A stretch of 64,000 nt of DNA, from NCBI RefSeq assembly GCF_025152575.1, contig NZ_CP102293.1, forward strand, positions 2,356,001-2,420,000. Reading direction: 5' to 3'. A program made the position numbers and the translations under genes. Positions within the stretch are counted from its first letter, which is position 1, and each line of letters begins with the position of its first letter. The DNA is from Subdoligranulum variabile. GTDB lineage: Bacteria > Bacillota > Clostridia > Oscillospirales > Ruminococcaceae. Under the pieces are notes generated by a model. The model saw nothing but the letters and a program-made list of their open reading frames with translations. It had not been told where the DNA came from and did no database searches. Positions 23,431-30,588 of the stretch are shown here, piece after piece.

Positions 23431-25754
23431 AAACGACGGAAGAAAAACCGAAAACCGAAGCGGCCGGGAAGGTCCGCAAGAAGCTGCCGCGGTGGGGCAA
23501 GATCCTTATTGCGGTGGTGGTTGTGCTGGCAGTGGTGGCAGGTGCCGGAGCGCTGTATGTCAACGGCAAGCTGGACCTGCTGCGCTACGATGACGGCAGC
23601 GTGGATGGTGTGGGAACCATCCACGCCAGCGAAGACCAGGACCTGGATGCCAGCGGTCTGGTACATAACAGCGACGAGATGGAGATGCCCGAGGGCAGTC
23701 CCTTCGCCGACGAAAATGTGCTGAACATCCTGCTCATCGGCACCGATGAGCGCACCGAGGCCGTCAACGATGCCGATGCCTTCACCCATCTGAACCAGCT
23801 GGACGGCACCGAGGATACCACCGAATTCAGCGATGATGCCCGGGCGGATGCCATGATTCTTGTCTCGCTGAACATCAACGATCATACCATCCGACTGGCC
23901 TCCATCGAGCGTGCCACCGGCGTGCCCATCCTGTTGGACGGTTACGAGGGCCAGTATGACTGGATCACCCATACCTTCCGTTACGGTGGCGCCAAGCTGA
24001 CCATGGACACGGTGGAGGACTGCTTCAACGTGCAGGTGGATCACTATGTGCGGGTGAACTTCAACTCCTTCGTACAGATCGTGGACGCCGTGGGCGGTGT
24101 GGACATCGAGATTACCGATCTGGAGGCCAAGGCCCTGAACTGGGAAGTGCCCTCCAACTCCATGCTGATCGTCAACAAGGTGGAGCCGGGGCTCAACCAT
24201 TTTGACGGCTACACGGCATTGCAGTATGCCCGTCTGCGCAAGATCGACAGCGACTGGAAGCGCATTGAGCGCCAGCGCACCGTGATCAACGCAGTGCTGG
24301 ATCAGGTCAAGAACGCCAGCGTGGTGGAGCTGGACAATCTGCTGAACACCGTGCTGCCGCTGGTGCAGACCAACTTTACCAAGTCGGAAATCACGGCGCT
24401 GCTGGTGCAGCTGCCGGCCTTCCTGGGGGCCGATGTAGAGCAGCTCTCGCTGCCGCTGCAGGGCACCTACGGGGTGCGCACCGGCATGGATGACCGTCTG
24501 ATGTACGATCCCGATTGGTATGTGAATACCACGGCGCTGCAGGATTTCCTGTACAACGGTAAGACGGCCGACGAGGTCATCGCAGCCACACCGGAGACAG
24601 CCGCCGCCGAAGAGGAAAGAAAAGAGAGTGATTCGGATAGCGACCCGGCATCCGAATCAGAATCCACCTCTGCCTGGGACCGGGAGACCGATCCGGCGGA
24701 AACATACATCCGCCAGAATCTGCATACAGTGGATCTGGCCTATCCGCTCAGCGACAGTGACTTCGGCAGCAGCGAGTACCGCCTGTTCCTGGCTTCCCTG
24801 GGCGGCAGCCGGGATATCGATGTGCGGAACACGCTGGTGGATTACCTTGCCGCCCAGGGCGTGCGGGTGATCGCGGTGCCGGGCGGTGCGGCGGCCGGTA
24901 TGCTGCTGGACGACTACCTGCAGACCGGCGACGGTGTCTCGCTGAGCCGCTATCTGGCCACGCTGCCCGCCGACCAGCGCGCCGAGGCGCGGATCCTCTG
25001 GCAGGAGACCTACCGTCAGTATCCCGGCGCGCTGCACGCGGCGGGTGTGGGGGCGGACTCCGCCCAGACGGCGGTGGGCTATGCCGCACAGCTGCTGACA
25101 GGGCAGAGTGTGGGCACGCCGGCCGAAGAACTGGAAAACGCTGTGCAGGGAATGCAGAGCGCCAATGCCCGCACGGTGGTCTACTGGTTCCGCCAGGCCA
25201 TGGAGGAACAGCCCGAGGCCATGGCGGACTATCTGGGCGAGGATGCCTTTGCGCTGGCCCAGCGTCTGTACAATGGTTTGCAGGGCAACCTGGAAGCAGG
25301 GGACGATCAGGTCACGGAAGACCTCACCCAACTGCTGGAAGCCTGGCCGGAGGAACAGATCCTGGCCTTTGTGCCGGGGGACGCAGCCCTGCAGAGTGGG
25401 GACAGTGTAGCGGCCCGACTGCAGGAAACGCTGGATGAGGCGGACGAAAAGGTCTGCTCCATCGGGGTGCTCTACGGCAAGTGGCGCAACGACACGACCT
25501 TTAACCCCGAGGAAGAGGGCCTCTGGAATGCCGAGGGCCTGGGAGACTGGCTGGGCGAATATGTCACCCCCGGCAAGGATCTGCTGCTGGCGCTGGACGG
25601 CGAGGATTGCCCCTTTGATGATGGTGAAACCTCGTTGCTGCAGGACGCCGAAGCGGATGTGACCCGTGTGGCGCAGAAGCTGCTGATTCTGAATCCTGAC
25701 AACAAGGTCAGCACGGCGACGCCGGAAGATGCCGCGTCGGATACGGCTTTCTGA
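23427..25754 (+). CDS. LCP-family glycopolymer ligase with a divergent C-terminal domain
   Basis: A 775-residue membrane-anchored protein. A cytosolic tail and one membrane helix (about residues 27-48) lead to an LCP domain at about 100-310: ILLIGTDER, ADAMILVSLN, LASIERATGVPI, DAVGGVDIEI and DGYTALQYARLRKIDSDWKRIERQR. LCP enzymes transfer lipid-linked polymers to peptidoglycan. After an acidic Ser-rich linker (about 390-415), residues about 430-770 form an extra domain whose layout (VDYLAAQGVRVIAVPGG...LLDDYLQTGD...ILWQETYRQYPG) recalls EreA/erythromycin-esterase-like proteins, with the expected catalytic His/Glu positions apparently lost. Typical LCP proteins are 300-500 residues. It follows the membrane protein with an ATGA overlap. 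Confidence 0.85.
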   Translation: MKTTEEKPKTEAAGKVRKKLPRWGKILIAVVVVLAVVAGAGALYVNGKLDLLRYDDGSVDGVGTIHASEDQDLDASGLVHNSDEMEMPEGSPFADENVLNILLIGTDERTEAVNDADAFTHLNQLDGTEDTTEFSDDARADAMILVSLNINDHTIRLASIERATGVPILLDGYEGQYDWITHTFRYGGAKLTMDTVEDCFNVQVDHYVRVNFNSFVQIVDAVGGVDIEITDLEAKALNWEVPSNSMLIVNKVEPGLNHFDGYTALQYARLRKIDSDWKRIERQRTVINAVLDQVKNASVVELDNLLNTVLPLVQTNFTKSEITALLVQLPAFLGADVEQLSLPLQGTYGVRTGMDDRLMYDPDWYVNTTALQDFLYNGKTADEVIAATPETAAAEEERKESDSDSDPASESESTSAWDRETDPAETYIRQNLHTVDLAYPLSDSDFGSSEYRLFLASLGGSRDIDVRNTLVDYLAAQGVRVIAVPGGAAAGMLLDDYLQTGDGVSLSRYLATLPADQRAEARILWQETYRQYPGALHAAGVGADSAQTAVGYAAQLLTGQSVGTPAEELENAVQGMQSANARTVVYWFRQAMEEQPEAMADYLGEDAFALAQRLYNGLQGNLEAGDDQVTEDLTQLLEAWPEEQILAFVPGDAALQSGDSVAARLQETLDEADEKVCSIGVLYGKWRNDTTFNPEEEGLWNAEGLGDWLGEYVTPGKDLLLALDGEDCPFDDGETSLLQDAEADVTRVAQKLLILNPDNKVSTATPEDAASDTAF

Positions 25755-25773
25755 ACTTTTTTGCCAAAAGGCG

Positions 25774-25802
25774 TTGACAAACGCGCGGCATTGTGGTATA
25801 AA
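25774..25802 (+). promoter_or_regulatory. sigma-A promoter of the tryptophan transport operon
   Basis: Perfect TTGACA (25774-25779), 17-base spacer and TATAAA (25797-25802). The transcript would start around 25809, just before the T-box Stem I. Confidence 0.88.
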
Positions 25803-25808
25803 TGCTTC

Positions 25809-26080
25809 AAACCAATGAAGCGAAAGTAAAACTGCAAGCGCAGCTACAGAGAGTCCCCGGCGCTGGAAAAGGGATGCAGAGCGGTGCAGTACAATGGTTC
25901 GCGGAGGGCACGGGGAAAAGGCAGAGCCTGAGTATCCGTTGACGGGCGCTCCCGTTACAGGGCAGGGGAATGTTGGTTCCCTACAGAGTGGCTATGCCAG
26001 GCATAGCAAGCAAGGTGGCACCACAGATCGTTGTATCTGCCCTTGCACGGAAGGAATCCTTCTGTGCAAGGGCAGTTTTG
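25809..26080 (+). promoter_or_regulatory. T-box riboswitch, tryptophan (UGG specifier)
   Basis: A T-box leader that senses uncharged tRNA. Stem I base: gcgaa (25820-25824) with ttcgc (25898-25902). Above it the specifier loop has agtaaa on the 5' side and acaaTGG on the 3' side, closed by actgc/gcagt. TGG at 25895-25897, directly before the lower helix, is the Trp codon. AGAGAG lies at 25848-25853. The T-box block is aaggtggcaccac (26012-26024); its bulge TGGC (26016-26019) is complementary to GCCA, fitting tRNA-Trp with discriminator G. The terminator is ctgcccttgcac/gtgcaagggcag (26037-26048 and 26064-26075) plus TTTT. Low charged tRNA-Trp would favour read-through into the transporter genes. 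Confidence 0.93.
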
Positions 26081-26112
26081 TTTTTGCACACCAACCCGAG
26101 GAGGTTGCAACG

Positions 26113-26166
26113 ATGAAGATGATCCAGCTGAAAGAGCGATGGCGACCCTTTTTGGCCGAACAATGA
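26113..26166 (+). CDS. 17-residue leader peptide candidate
   Basis: A short frame MKMIQLKERWRPFLAEQ between the T-box terminator and trpX. It has a near-perfect ribosome site, GAGGAGG, 8 bases before the ATG, better than that of many genes here, and ends 34 bases before the trpX start. It contains one Trp codon (TGG) near the middle. It could be a regulatory leader peptide, a remnant, or a small functional protein. No homologue is recognised. Confidence 0.5.
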   Translation: MKMIQLKERWRPFLAEQ

Positions 26167-26200
26167 ACCATCTATGATTTGCTGAAAAGGAGATTCTACC

Positions 26201-27226
26201 ATGAAAAAGTTTGTTGCTGTTCTGTCCGCCGCCGCCATGATGACCAGCCTGGCCGCCTGCGGTGCCACCGCTGACACCACCGCCGGTTCTTCCTCTGCCG
26301 CGTCCTCCGCCGCCACCGCCGAGGCGACTTCCGGCGGTTACAAGATCGCCATTGTCCAGCAGATGGACCACTCCAGCCTGGACGAGATCCGCACCGCCAT
26401 CGAGGCGGAGCTGGACGCCAAAGCGGCAGAGCAGGGCATCGCCATCGAGTATAAGGATTTCAATGGCCAGAACGATGCCACCACGCTGAACCAGATCGGA
26501 ACCCAGGTCATTTCGGACGGCTATGACGCCGTCATTCCCATCGCCACGCTGGCGGCCCAGTGCATGGCCACCGCCTGCGAGTCCACCAAAACGCCTGTGA
26601 TCTACGCCGCCATCTCCGATCCGGCGGCCGCGGATCTCACCGGGATCGACTACGTTACCGGCACCTCCGATGCGCTGAATACCCAGTCCATCCTGGACAT
26701 GATGCTGGCCGTCCAGCCCGACGTCAAGACGGTGGGGCTGCTCTACTCCAACTCGGAAGCCAACTCCGCCACGCCCATTGCCGAGGCCAAGGAATACCTG
26801 GATTCCAAGGGGATTTCCTACATTGAAAAGACCGGCAACACCAACGATGAGATCCTCACCGCGGCGGCCAGCATGGTAGGCCAGGTGGATGCCGTCTTCA
26901 CCCCCACCGATAACGTGGTCATGAACGCTGCGGCAGCCGTCTCCGAGACGCTGACCGAGGCGGGCATTCCGTTCTATACCGGGGCCGACAGCTTCGTTAC
27001 CGCCGGTGCCTTCGCTACCAACGGCGTCAACTACACCGAACTGGGCACCTACACCGCTGACATGGCGCTGGATGTGCTGGAGACGGGCACCGTGCCGGAA
27101 TACCATGTGATGGACGGCGGCATCATCACCGTCAACACCGACACCGCCAAGGCGCTGGGCATTGACTACAGTGCCTTCCAGGAACTGGCCGGCAAGGTGG
27201 TGGAAGTGACCACCAGCGCCCAATAA
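26201..27226 (+). CDS. trpX: tryptophan ABC transporter substrate-binding lipoprotein (TrpX-like)
   Basis: A 341-residue lipoprotein. Signal peptide MKKFVAVLSAAAMMTSLAACG with lipobox LAAC (Cys at 20), an Ala/Ser/Thr linker to about 45, then a type I periplasmic-binding fold of the PF04392 family (IAIVQQMDHSSLDEI, ISDGYDAVIPIATLAAQ, VIYAAISDP, VKTVGLLYSNSEANS, VFTPTDNVVMNAA, FYTGADSFV). The family binds various small ligands; the tryptophan assignment comes from the Trp T-box that controls the operon, matching the trpXYZ systems known in other Firmicutes. AAAAGGAGA precedes the ATG. Permease and ATPase follow. Confidence 0.88.
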   Translation: MKKFVAVLSAAAMMTSLAACGATADTTAGSSSAASSAATAEATSGGYKIAIVQQMDHSSLDEIRTAIEAELDAKAAEQGIAIEYKDFNGQNDATTLNQIGTQVISDGYDAVIPIATLAAQCMATACESTKTPVIYAAISDPAAADLTGIDYVTGTSDALNTQSILDMMLAVQPDVKTVGLLYSNSEANSATPIAEAKEYLDSKGISYIEKTGNTNDEILTAAASMVGQVDAVFTPTDNVVMNAAAAVSETLTEAGIPFYTGADSFVTAGAFATNGVNYTELGTYTADMALDVLETGTVPEYHVMDGGIITVNTDTAKALGIDYSAFQELAGKVVEVTTSAQ

Positions 27227-27235
27227 TCTGACTTT

Positions 27236-27276
27236 GCAAAGAGAAGGGGACGCCATCACGTCCTTTTCTCTTTTGC
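27236..27276 (+). other. intercistronic hairpin between trpX and trpY
   Basis: gcaaagagaaggggacg (27236-27252) pairs with cgtccttttctcttttgc (27259-27276), about 17 pairs with two G-U and one bulge. Such stems often protect the upstream mRNA or act as partial terminators, giving more binding protein than permease. No clean T-run follows outside the stem. Confidence 0.6.
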
Positions 27277-27309
27277 GCTGAATCCCCATACAAAGGAGCG
27301 TTCTGTTTC

Positions 27310-28227
27310 ATGTTTACCGTTGCCACCGTGCTCAGTGCACTGGAACTTGGCTTTATCTACGCGCTGGTTGCCATGGCGTTGTTTCTGAGCTTCCGTGTGC
27401 TCAACATCGCCGATATGACCACCGATGGCGCCTTCACGCTGGGATGCGCGGTGTCCGCCACCGCGGCTGTGGCCGGGCATCCCTTTCTCGGGTTGCCGCT
27501 GGCCATGGTTTCCGGTGCAGCAGCCGGGTTTGTCACCGCTTTTCTGCAGACCCGTCTGGCCGTGCCCTCCATTCTGGCCGGCATCATCACCAACACCGGA
27601 CTGTACACCGTGAACCTGGCGGTTATGGGTTTTTCCTCCAATGTGCCTATGCTCAAGACCCAAACCATCTTCACCGCCGCCCAGACGGTGCTGGGGGACA
27701 GCGCCCCCTACAAACTGCTGGTGGCGGTGCTCATCACGGTGGTGGCCTGCGTGCTGCTGATCCTCTTTCTGGGCACCCGGCTGGGCCTTTCCATCCGGGC
27801 CACCGGTGACAATCCCGACATGGTGCGCGCATCCTCCATCAATACGACCTTTACCATCACGGTGGGGCTCTGCATTGCCAACGCCATGACGGCCCTCTCC
27901 GGCGCCGTGCTGGCCCAGTACCAGAAATCCGCCGACATCAACCTGGGCACCGGCATGGTGGTCATCGGCCTGGCATCGCTGATCATCGGCGAGACGCTTT
28001 TCGGCCGGAGCGGTATGTGGCGCAAAGCCGTGGCGGCGGTGGCCGGCAGCGTGATCTACCGGTTCATCATCGCCATTGCCCTGCGGGCCAACGTCCCGTC
28101 GGAATGCCTCAAACTGATTTCCGCCGTCATCGTGGCGCTGGCCATTGCCGCGCCCGCCCTGCAGGCGCAGGCAGCCTTCCGCCGCCGTCGCGCCCGCGCC
28201 GAGAAAGAAGGTGCTCCCCGTGCTTGA
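27310..28227 (+). CDS. trpY: tryptophan ABC transporter permease (TrpY-like)
   Basis: A 305-residue membrane protein of the branched-chain amino-acid/ribose-type permease family (BPD_transp_2), with about eight or nine membrane helices. Landmarks are VALFLSFRVLNIADMTTDGAFTLGCAV near the N-terminus and the cytosolic coupling segment FLGTRLGLSIRATGDNPDMVRASSI near residue 160, which contacts the ATPase. It follows trpX by 83 bases and overlaps the ATPase start by 8 bases. Ligand is inferred from the T-box. Confidence 0.88.
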   Translation: MFTVATVLSALELGFIYALVAMALFLSFRVLNIADMTTDGAFTLGCAVSATAAVAGHPFLGLPLAMVSGAAAGFVTAFLQTRLAVPSILAGIITNTGLYTVNLAVMGFSSNVPMLKTQTIFTAAQTVLGDSAPYKLLVAVLITVVACVLLILFLGTRLGLSIRATGDNPDMVRASSINTTFTITVGLCIANAMTALSGAVLAQYQKSADINLGTGMVVIGLASLIIGETLFGRSGMWRKAVAAVAGSVIYRFIIAIALRANVPSECLKLISAVIVALAIAAPALQAQAAFRRRRARAEKEGAPRA

Positions 28228-29026
28228 TCTGAAACATGTGAGCAAAACCTTCAACCCCGGCACCGTCAACGAGAAGGTGGCGCTGCAGAATGTGGACCTC
28301 CACCTGGAGGAGGGCGATTTCGCCACCATTGTGGGCTCCAACGGGGCGGGTAAATCCACCCTGTTCAATGCCATCGCCGGGGAATTCATCGCCGACACCG
28401 GCACCATCACTCTGGCGGGGCAGGACATCACCATGATGCCGGACTATCGCCGCTCCAAGGTCATCGGCCGGATGTTCCAGGATCCCCTCAAGGGAACGGC
28501 CCCCCACATGACCATCGAGGAAAATCTGGCCCTGGCTTTCCTGCGTGCTTCCCATCAGACCTCACCGTTCTCACGCATCAGCAAGGCGGACCGGGCGCTG
28601 TTTGCCGAAAAACTCTCGGCGCTGGGCCTGGGCCTGGAGGACCGGATGAAGCAGCCGGTGGGGTTGCTCTCGGGCGGACAGCGCCAGGCGCTGACCCTGC
28701 TCATGGCCACCCTGGTGACGCCCAAACTGCTGCTGCTGGATGAACATACGGCGGCCCTGGATCCCGCTACCGCCGAAAAGGTGCTGGATCTGACCAAAAA
28801 GATCGTGGCGGAACACCATATCACCTGCCTTATGATCACCCACAATATGCACGATGCCCTGACTCTGGGCAACCGGACCCTGATGATGGATCACGGCCGC
28901 ATCGTGCTGGATGTGGGCGGGGAAGAGCGCACCCACATGACGGTGCCGGAGCTGCTGGAACGCTTCGCCCAGAATGTGGGACACCAGCTGGACAACGACC
29001 GCATCCTGCTGAGCAAGGATGCCTGA
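28220..29026 (+). CDS. trpZ: tryptophan ABC transporter ATP-binding protein (TrpZ-like)
   Basis: A 268-residue nucleotide-binding subunit. Walker A GSNGAGKST near residue 38, Q-loop MFQDPLKGTAPHMT, signature LLSGGQRQALTLL near 152 and Walker B LLLLDEHTAALDP, then the H-loop MITHNMHDAL. GTG at 28220 is chosen: it overlaps the permease end and has GAAAGAAGG 8 bases before it; the frame is open further upstream but that region is inside the permease. Last gene of the operon, followed by a terminator. Confidence 0.9.
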   Translation: MLDLKHVSKTFNPGTVNEKVALQNVDLHLEEGDFATIVGSNGAGKSTLFNAIAGEFIADTGTITLAGQDITMMPDYRRSKVIGRMFQDPLKGTAPHMTIEENLALAFLRASHQTSPFSRISKADRALFAEKLSALGLGLEDRMKQPVGLLSGGQRQALTLLMATLVTPKLLLLDEHTAALDPATAEKVLDLTKKIVAEHHITCLMITHNMHDALTLGNRTLMMDHGRIVLDVGGEERTHMTVPELLERFAQNVGHQLDNDRILLSKDA

Positions 29027-29033
29027 ATGCAAG

Positions 29034-29063
29034 AAGGACCACCCCGCAAGGGTGGTCCTTTTT
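29034..29063 (+). terminator. terminator of the trpXYZ operon
   Basis: aaggaccaccc (29034-29044) with gggtggtcctt (29050-29060), loop cgcaa, followed by TTT to give TTTTT. Perfect 11-bp stem; it lies between convergent genes. Confidence 0.88.
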
Positions 29064-29066
29064 CCG

Positions 29067-30119
29067 TTATTCGGTGGGTTGTCCGGTCCAGCCGTCGCTC
29101 TGGGTGGTGCTGCCGTCCGGGTACATCCACAGGGCTTCGTACCCTTCGGCGTTTTCCAGTACGGTGCGGCCGGTCTCTTCCGGCAGACAGAACAATGCCG
29201 TGGAAAGGGCATCCCCGGTGCCGCCGCCTCCGGCCGGGGCCAGAATGGCCACGCTGCTGCAGTACCGTGCCGGATACCCGGTGGTCAGGTCGATCAGGTG
29301 GGAGTACCGCACCCCCTCATACTCGAAGTAACGCTGGTAGTCCCCGCTGACGATGAGGCTGTAGCCGTCGGGCAGGGTGAGCGTCTGAATGTAGGTAGGC
29401 TCGTTGCCCCAGGGATTTTCCACCCCCACGGTCCAGGCCCCCTCGCTGTTGGCTTTTTCTCCAATGGCCCGCAGGTTGCCGCCGATGTTCAGCAGGGCAC
29501 TGTCCAGACCGCGGGCCTGGGCGGCTTCCGCGGCTTTTTCCACCGCATAGCCCTTGCCCACAGCCCCCACATCCAGGCTCATGGCAGCATCTGCAAAGAA
29601 CACCGTATGGGCAGCGGCGTCCAGCTGCAGGTTTTCCATCGAGATATGCCCCAGTGCCTGCTCGATCCGGGCGCTGTCCGGCGGGGCAGGGGCGTCGCTC
29701 TCCCGGGCGTCGTGCCAGAGAGAGAGCACAGCCCCGGCAGCAATGTTGGTGGCGCCGTCGGTCTCGGAATAGATGGTATTGGCGCACCAGTCCAGAAACC
29801 CATACAGGTCATCTTCCACCGCCACCGGCGCTTCGGCAGCCCGGGCGTTGACATCGCAGAGGTTCACCATGCCGTCATAGGAATGGTAGATGTCAAACAG
29901 CTGGTGGTAGTGGAGCAGATCGGCGTGCAGGGCCTCCATCTGCTCGTCCCATTCCGCCTGGCTGCGGGCGTACCCCTTGACCACCGAGACAGTGTCGAAG
30001 AGATCGAACCAGGTGGTGGTGTAGAGCGTGCGGCGGTTCACTGCGCTGGTGACGACGATGGCCGCCAGCAGGACGGCTGCCGCCAGCGCCAGACCGATGC
30101 GCGGCAGACGGGAGGTCAT
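29067..30119 (-). CDS. apbE: FAD:protein FMN transferase ApbE, membrane-anchored
   Basis: A 350-residue ApbE-family flavinyltransferase that attaches FMN to Ser/Thr of target proteins such as Rnf or Nqr subunits outside the membrane. It has an N-terminal membrane anchor (about residues 8-28) with no lipobox cysteine. Motifs: FDTVSVVKGYA, SLDVGAVGKGYAVEKA near 170, NIGGNLRAIG, SGDYQRYFEYEG followed by the conserved HLIDLTTGYPA (His-Asp), and GDALSTALF with Mg-binding Asp/Thr near the end. Its start overlaps the DUF3783 gene stop (ATGA). No Rnf genes are in the window. Confidence 0.92.
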   Translation of the reverse strand: MTSRLPRIGLALAAAVLLAAIVVTSAVNRRTLYTTTWFDLFDTVSVVKGYARSQAEWDEQMEALHADLLHYHQLFDIYHSYDGMVNLCDVNARAAEAPVAVEDDLYGFLDWCANTIYSETDGATNIAAGAVLSLWHDARESDAPAPPDSARIEQALGHISMENLQLDAAAHTVFFADAAMSLDVGAVGKGYAVEKAAEAAQARGLDSALLNIGGNLRAIGEKANSEGAWTVGVENPWGNEPTYIQTLTLPDGYSLIVSGDYQRYFEYEGVRYSHLIDLTTGYPARYCSSVAILAPAGGGGTGDALSTALFCLPEETGRTVLENAEGYEALWMYPDGSTTQSDGWTGQPTE

Positions 30120-30523
30120 GGGTTGCCGCCCTCCGATACCGCGTCATGTTCCCGGTTCAGCTCCAGCAGCAAGGCGGACAGCGTCCAGCCCTTGCTGGTG
30201 GGGGTCACCATGGCACGCAGCGGCAGGTCGGCGCCGCTCTCCCGCACCAGGTCGATGAACCGGCCCAGTTCCCCGGTCTGGTGGCTCAGCCCGCTGACGA
30301 TCAGCGCCGGGCGTTCCGGCACGGCGATCAGCGGTGCAAAGGCGGGGGCGGCCTTTCCGGCACAGAGATCCCCCACGATGCCGCCCAGCTCGGCGTTGCC
30401 CACAAGGCGCAGCTTAACACCGCAGGCGTGCGCGGCCCGCTCCACGGCCTCGTAGCCGGCGCTGGACGAATCAAACCGCCACAGCAGTGCGCAGCGGGGT
30501 TCCCGGACAATATGTGCTTTCAT
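30116..30523 (-). CDS. DUF3783 family protein
   Basis: A 135-residue cytosolic protein. The C-terminal half reads ALIVSGLSHQTGELGRFIDLVRESGADLPLRAMVTPTSKGWTLSALLLEL, the DUF3783 pattern (SGLS, LxAVxTPTNxxWT). The first 60 residues carry a small alpha/beta unit. Function is not known. ATG at 30523 is preferred over one seven codons upstream because GAGG lies 8 bases before it. It is translationally coupled to apbE downstream, suggesting a shared redox or flavin role. Only 20 bases separate its ATG from the secA terminator T-run, leaving little room for a separate promoter. Confidence 0.8.
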   Translation of the reverse strand: MKAHIVREPRCALLWRFDSSSAGYEAVERAAHACGVKLRLVGNAELGGIVGDLCAGKAAPAFAPLIAVPERPALIVSGLSHQTGELGRFIDLVRESGADLPLRAMVTPTSKGWTLSALLLELNREHDAVSEGGNP

Positions 30524-30542
30524 AACAGATACCTCGTGTTGC

Positions 30543-30572
30543 AAAAAGCGCGCCGTCTTGCGGCGGCGCGCT
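30543..30572 (-). terminator. terminator of secA
   Basis: On the minus strand agcgcgccg and cggcgcgct (9 bp) around ccgcaaga, followed by TTTTT (plus-strand A-run 30543-30547). It lies 17 bases past the secA stop and directly upstream of the DUF3783 gene. Confidence 0.85.
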
Positions 30573-30588
30573 TCAGGTCAAAGAAAAT

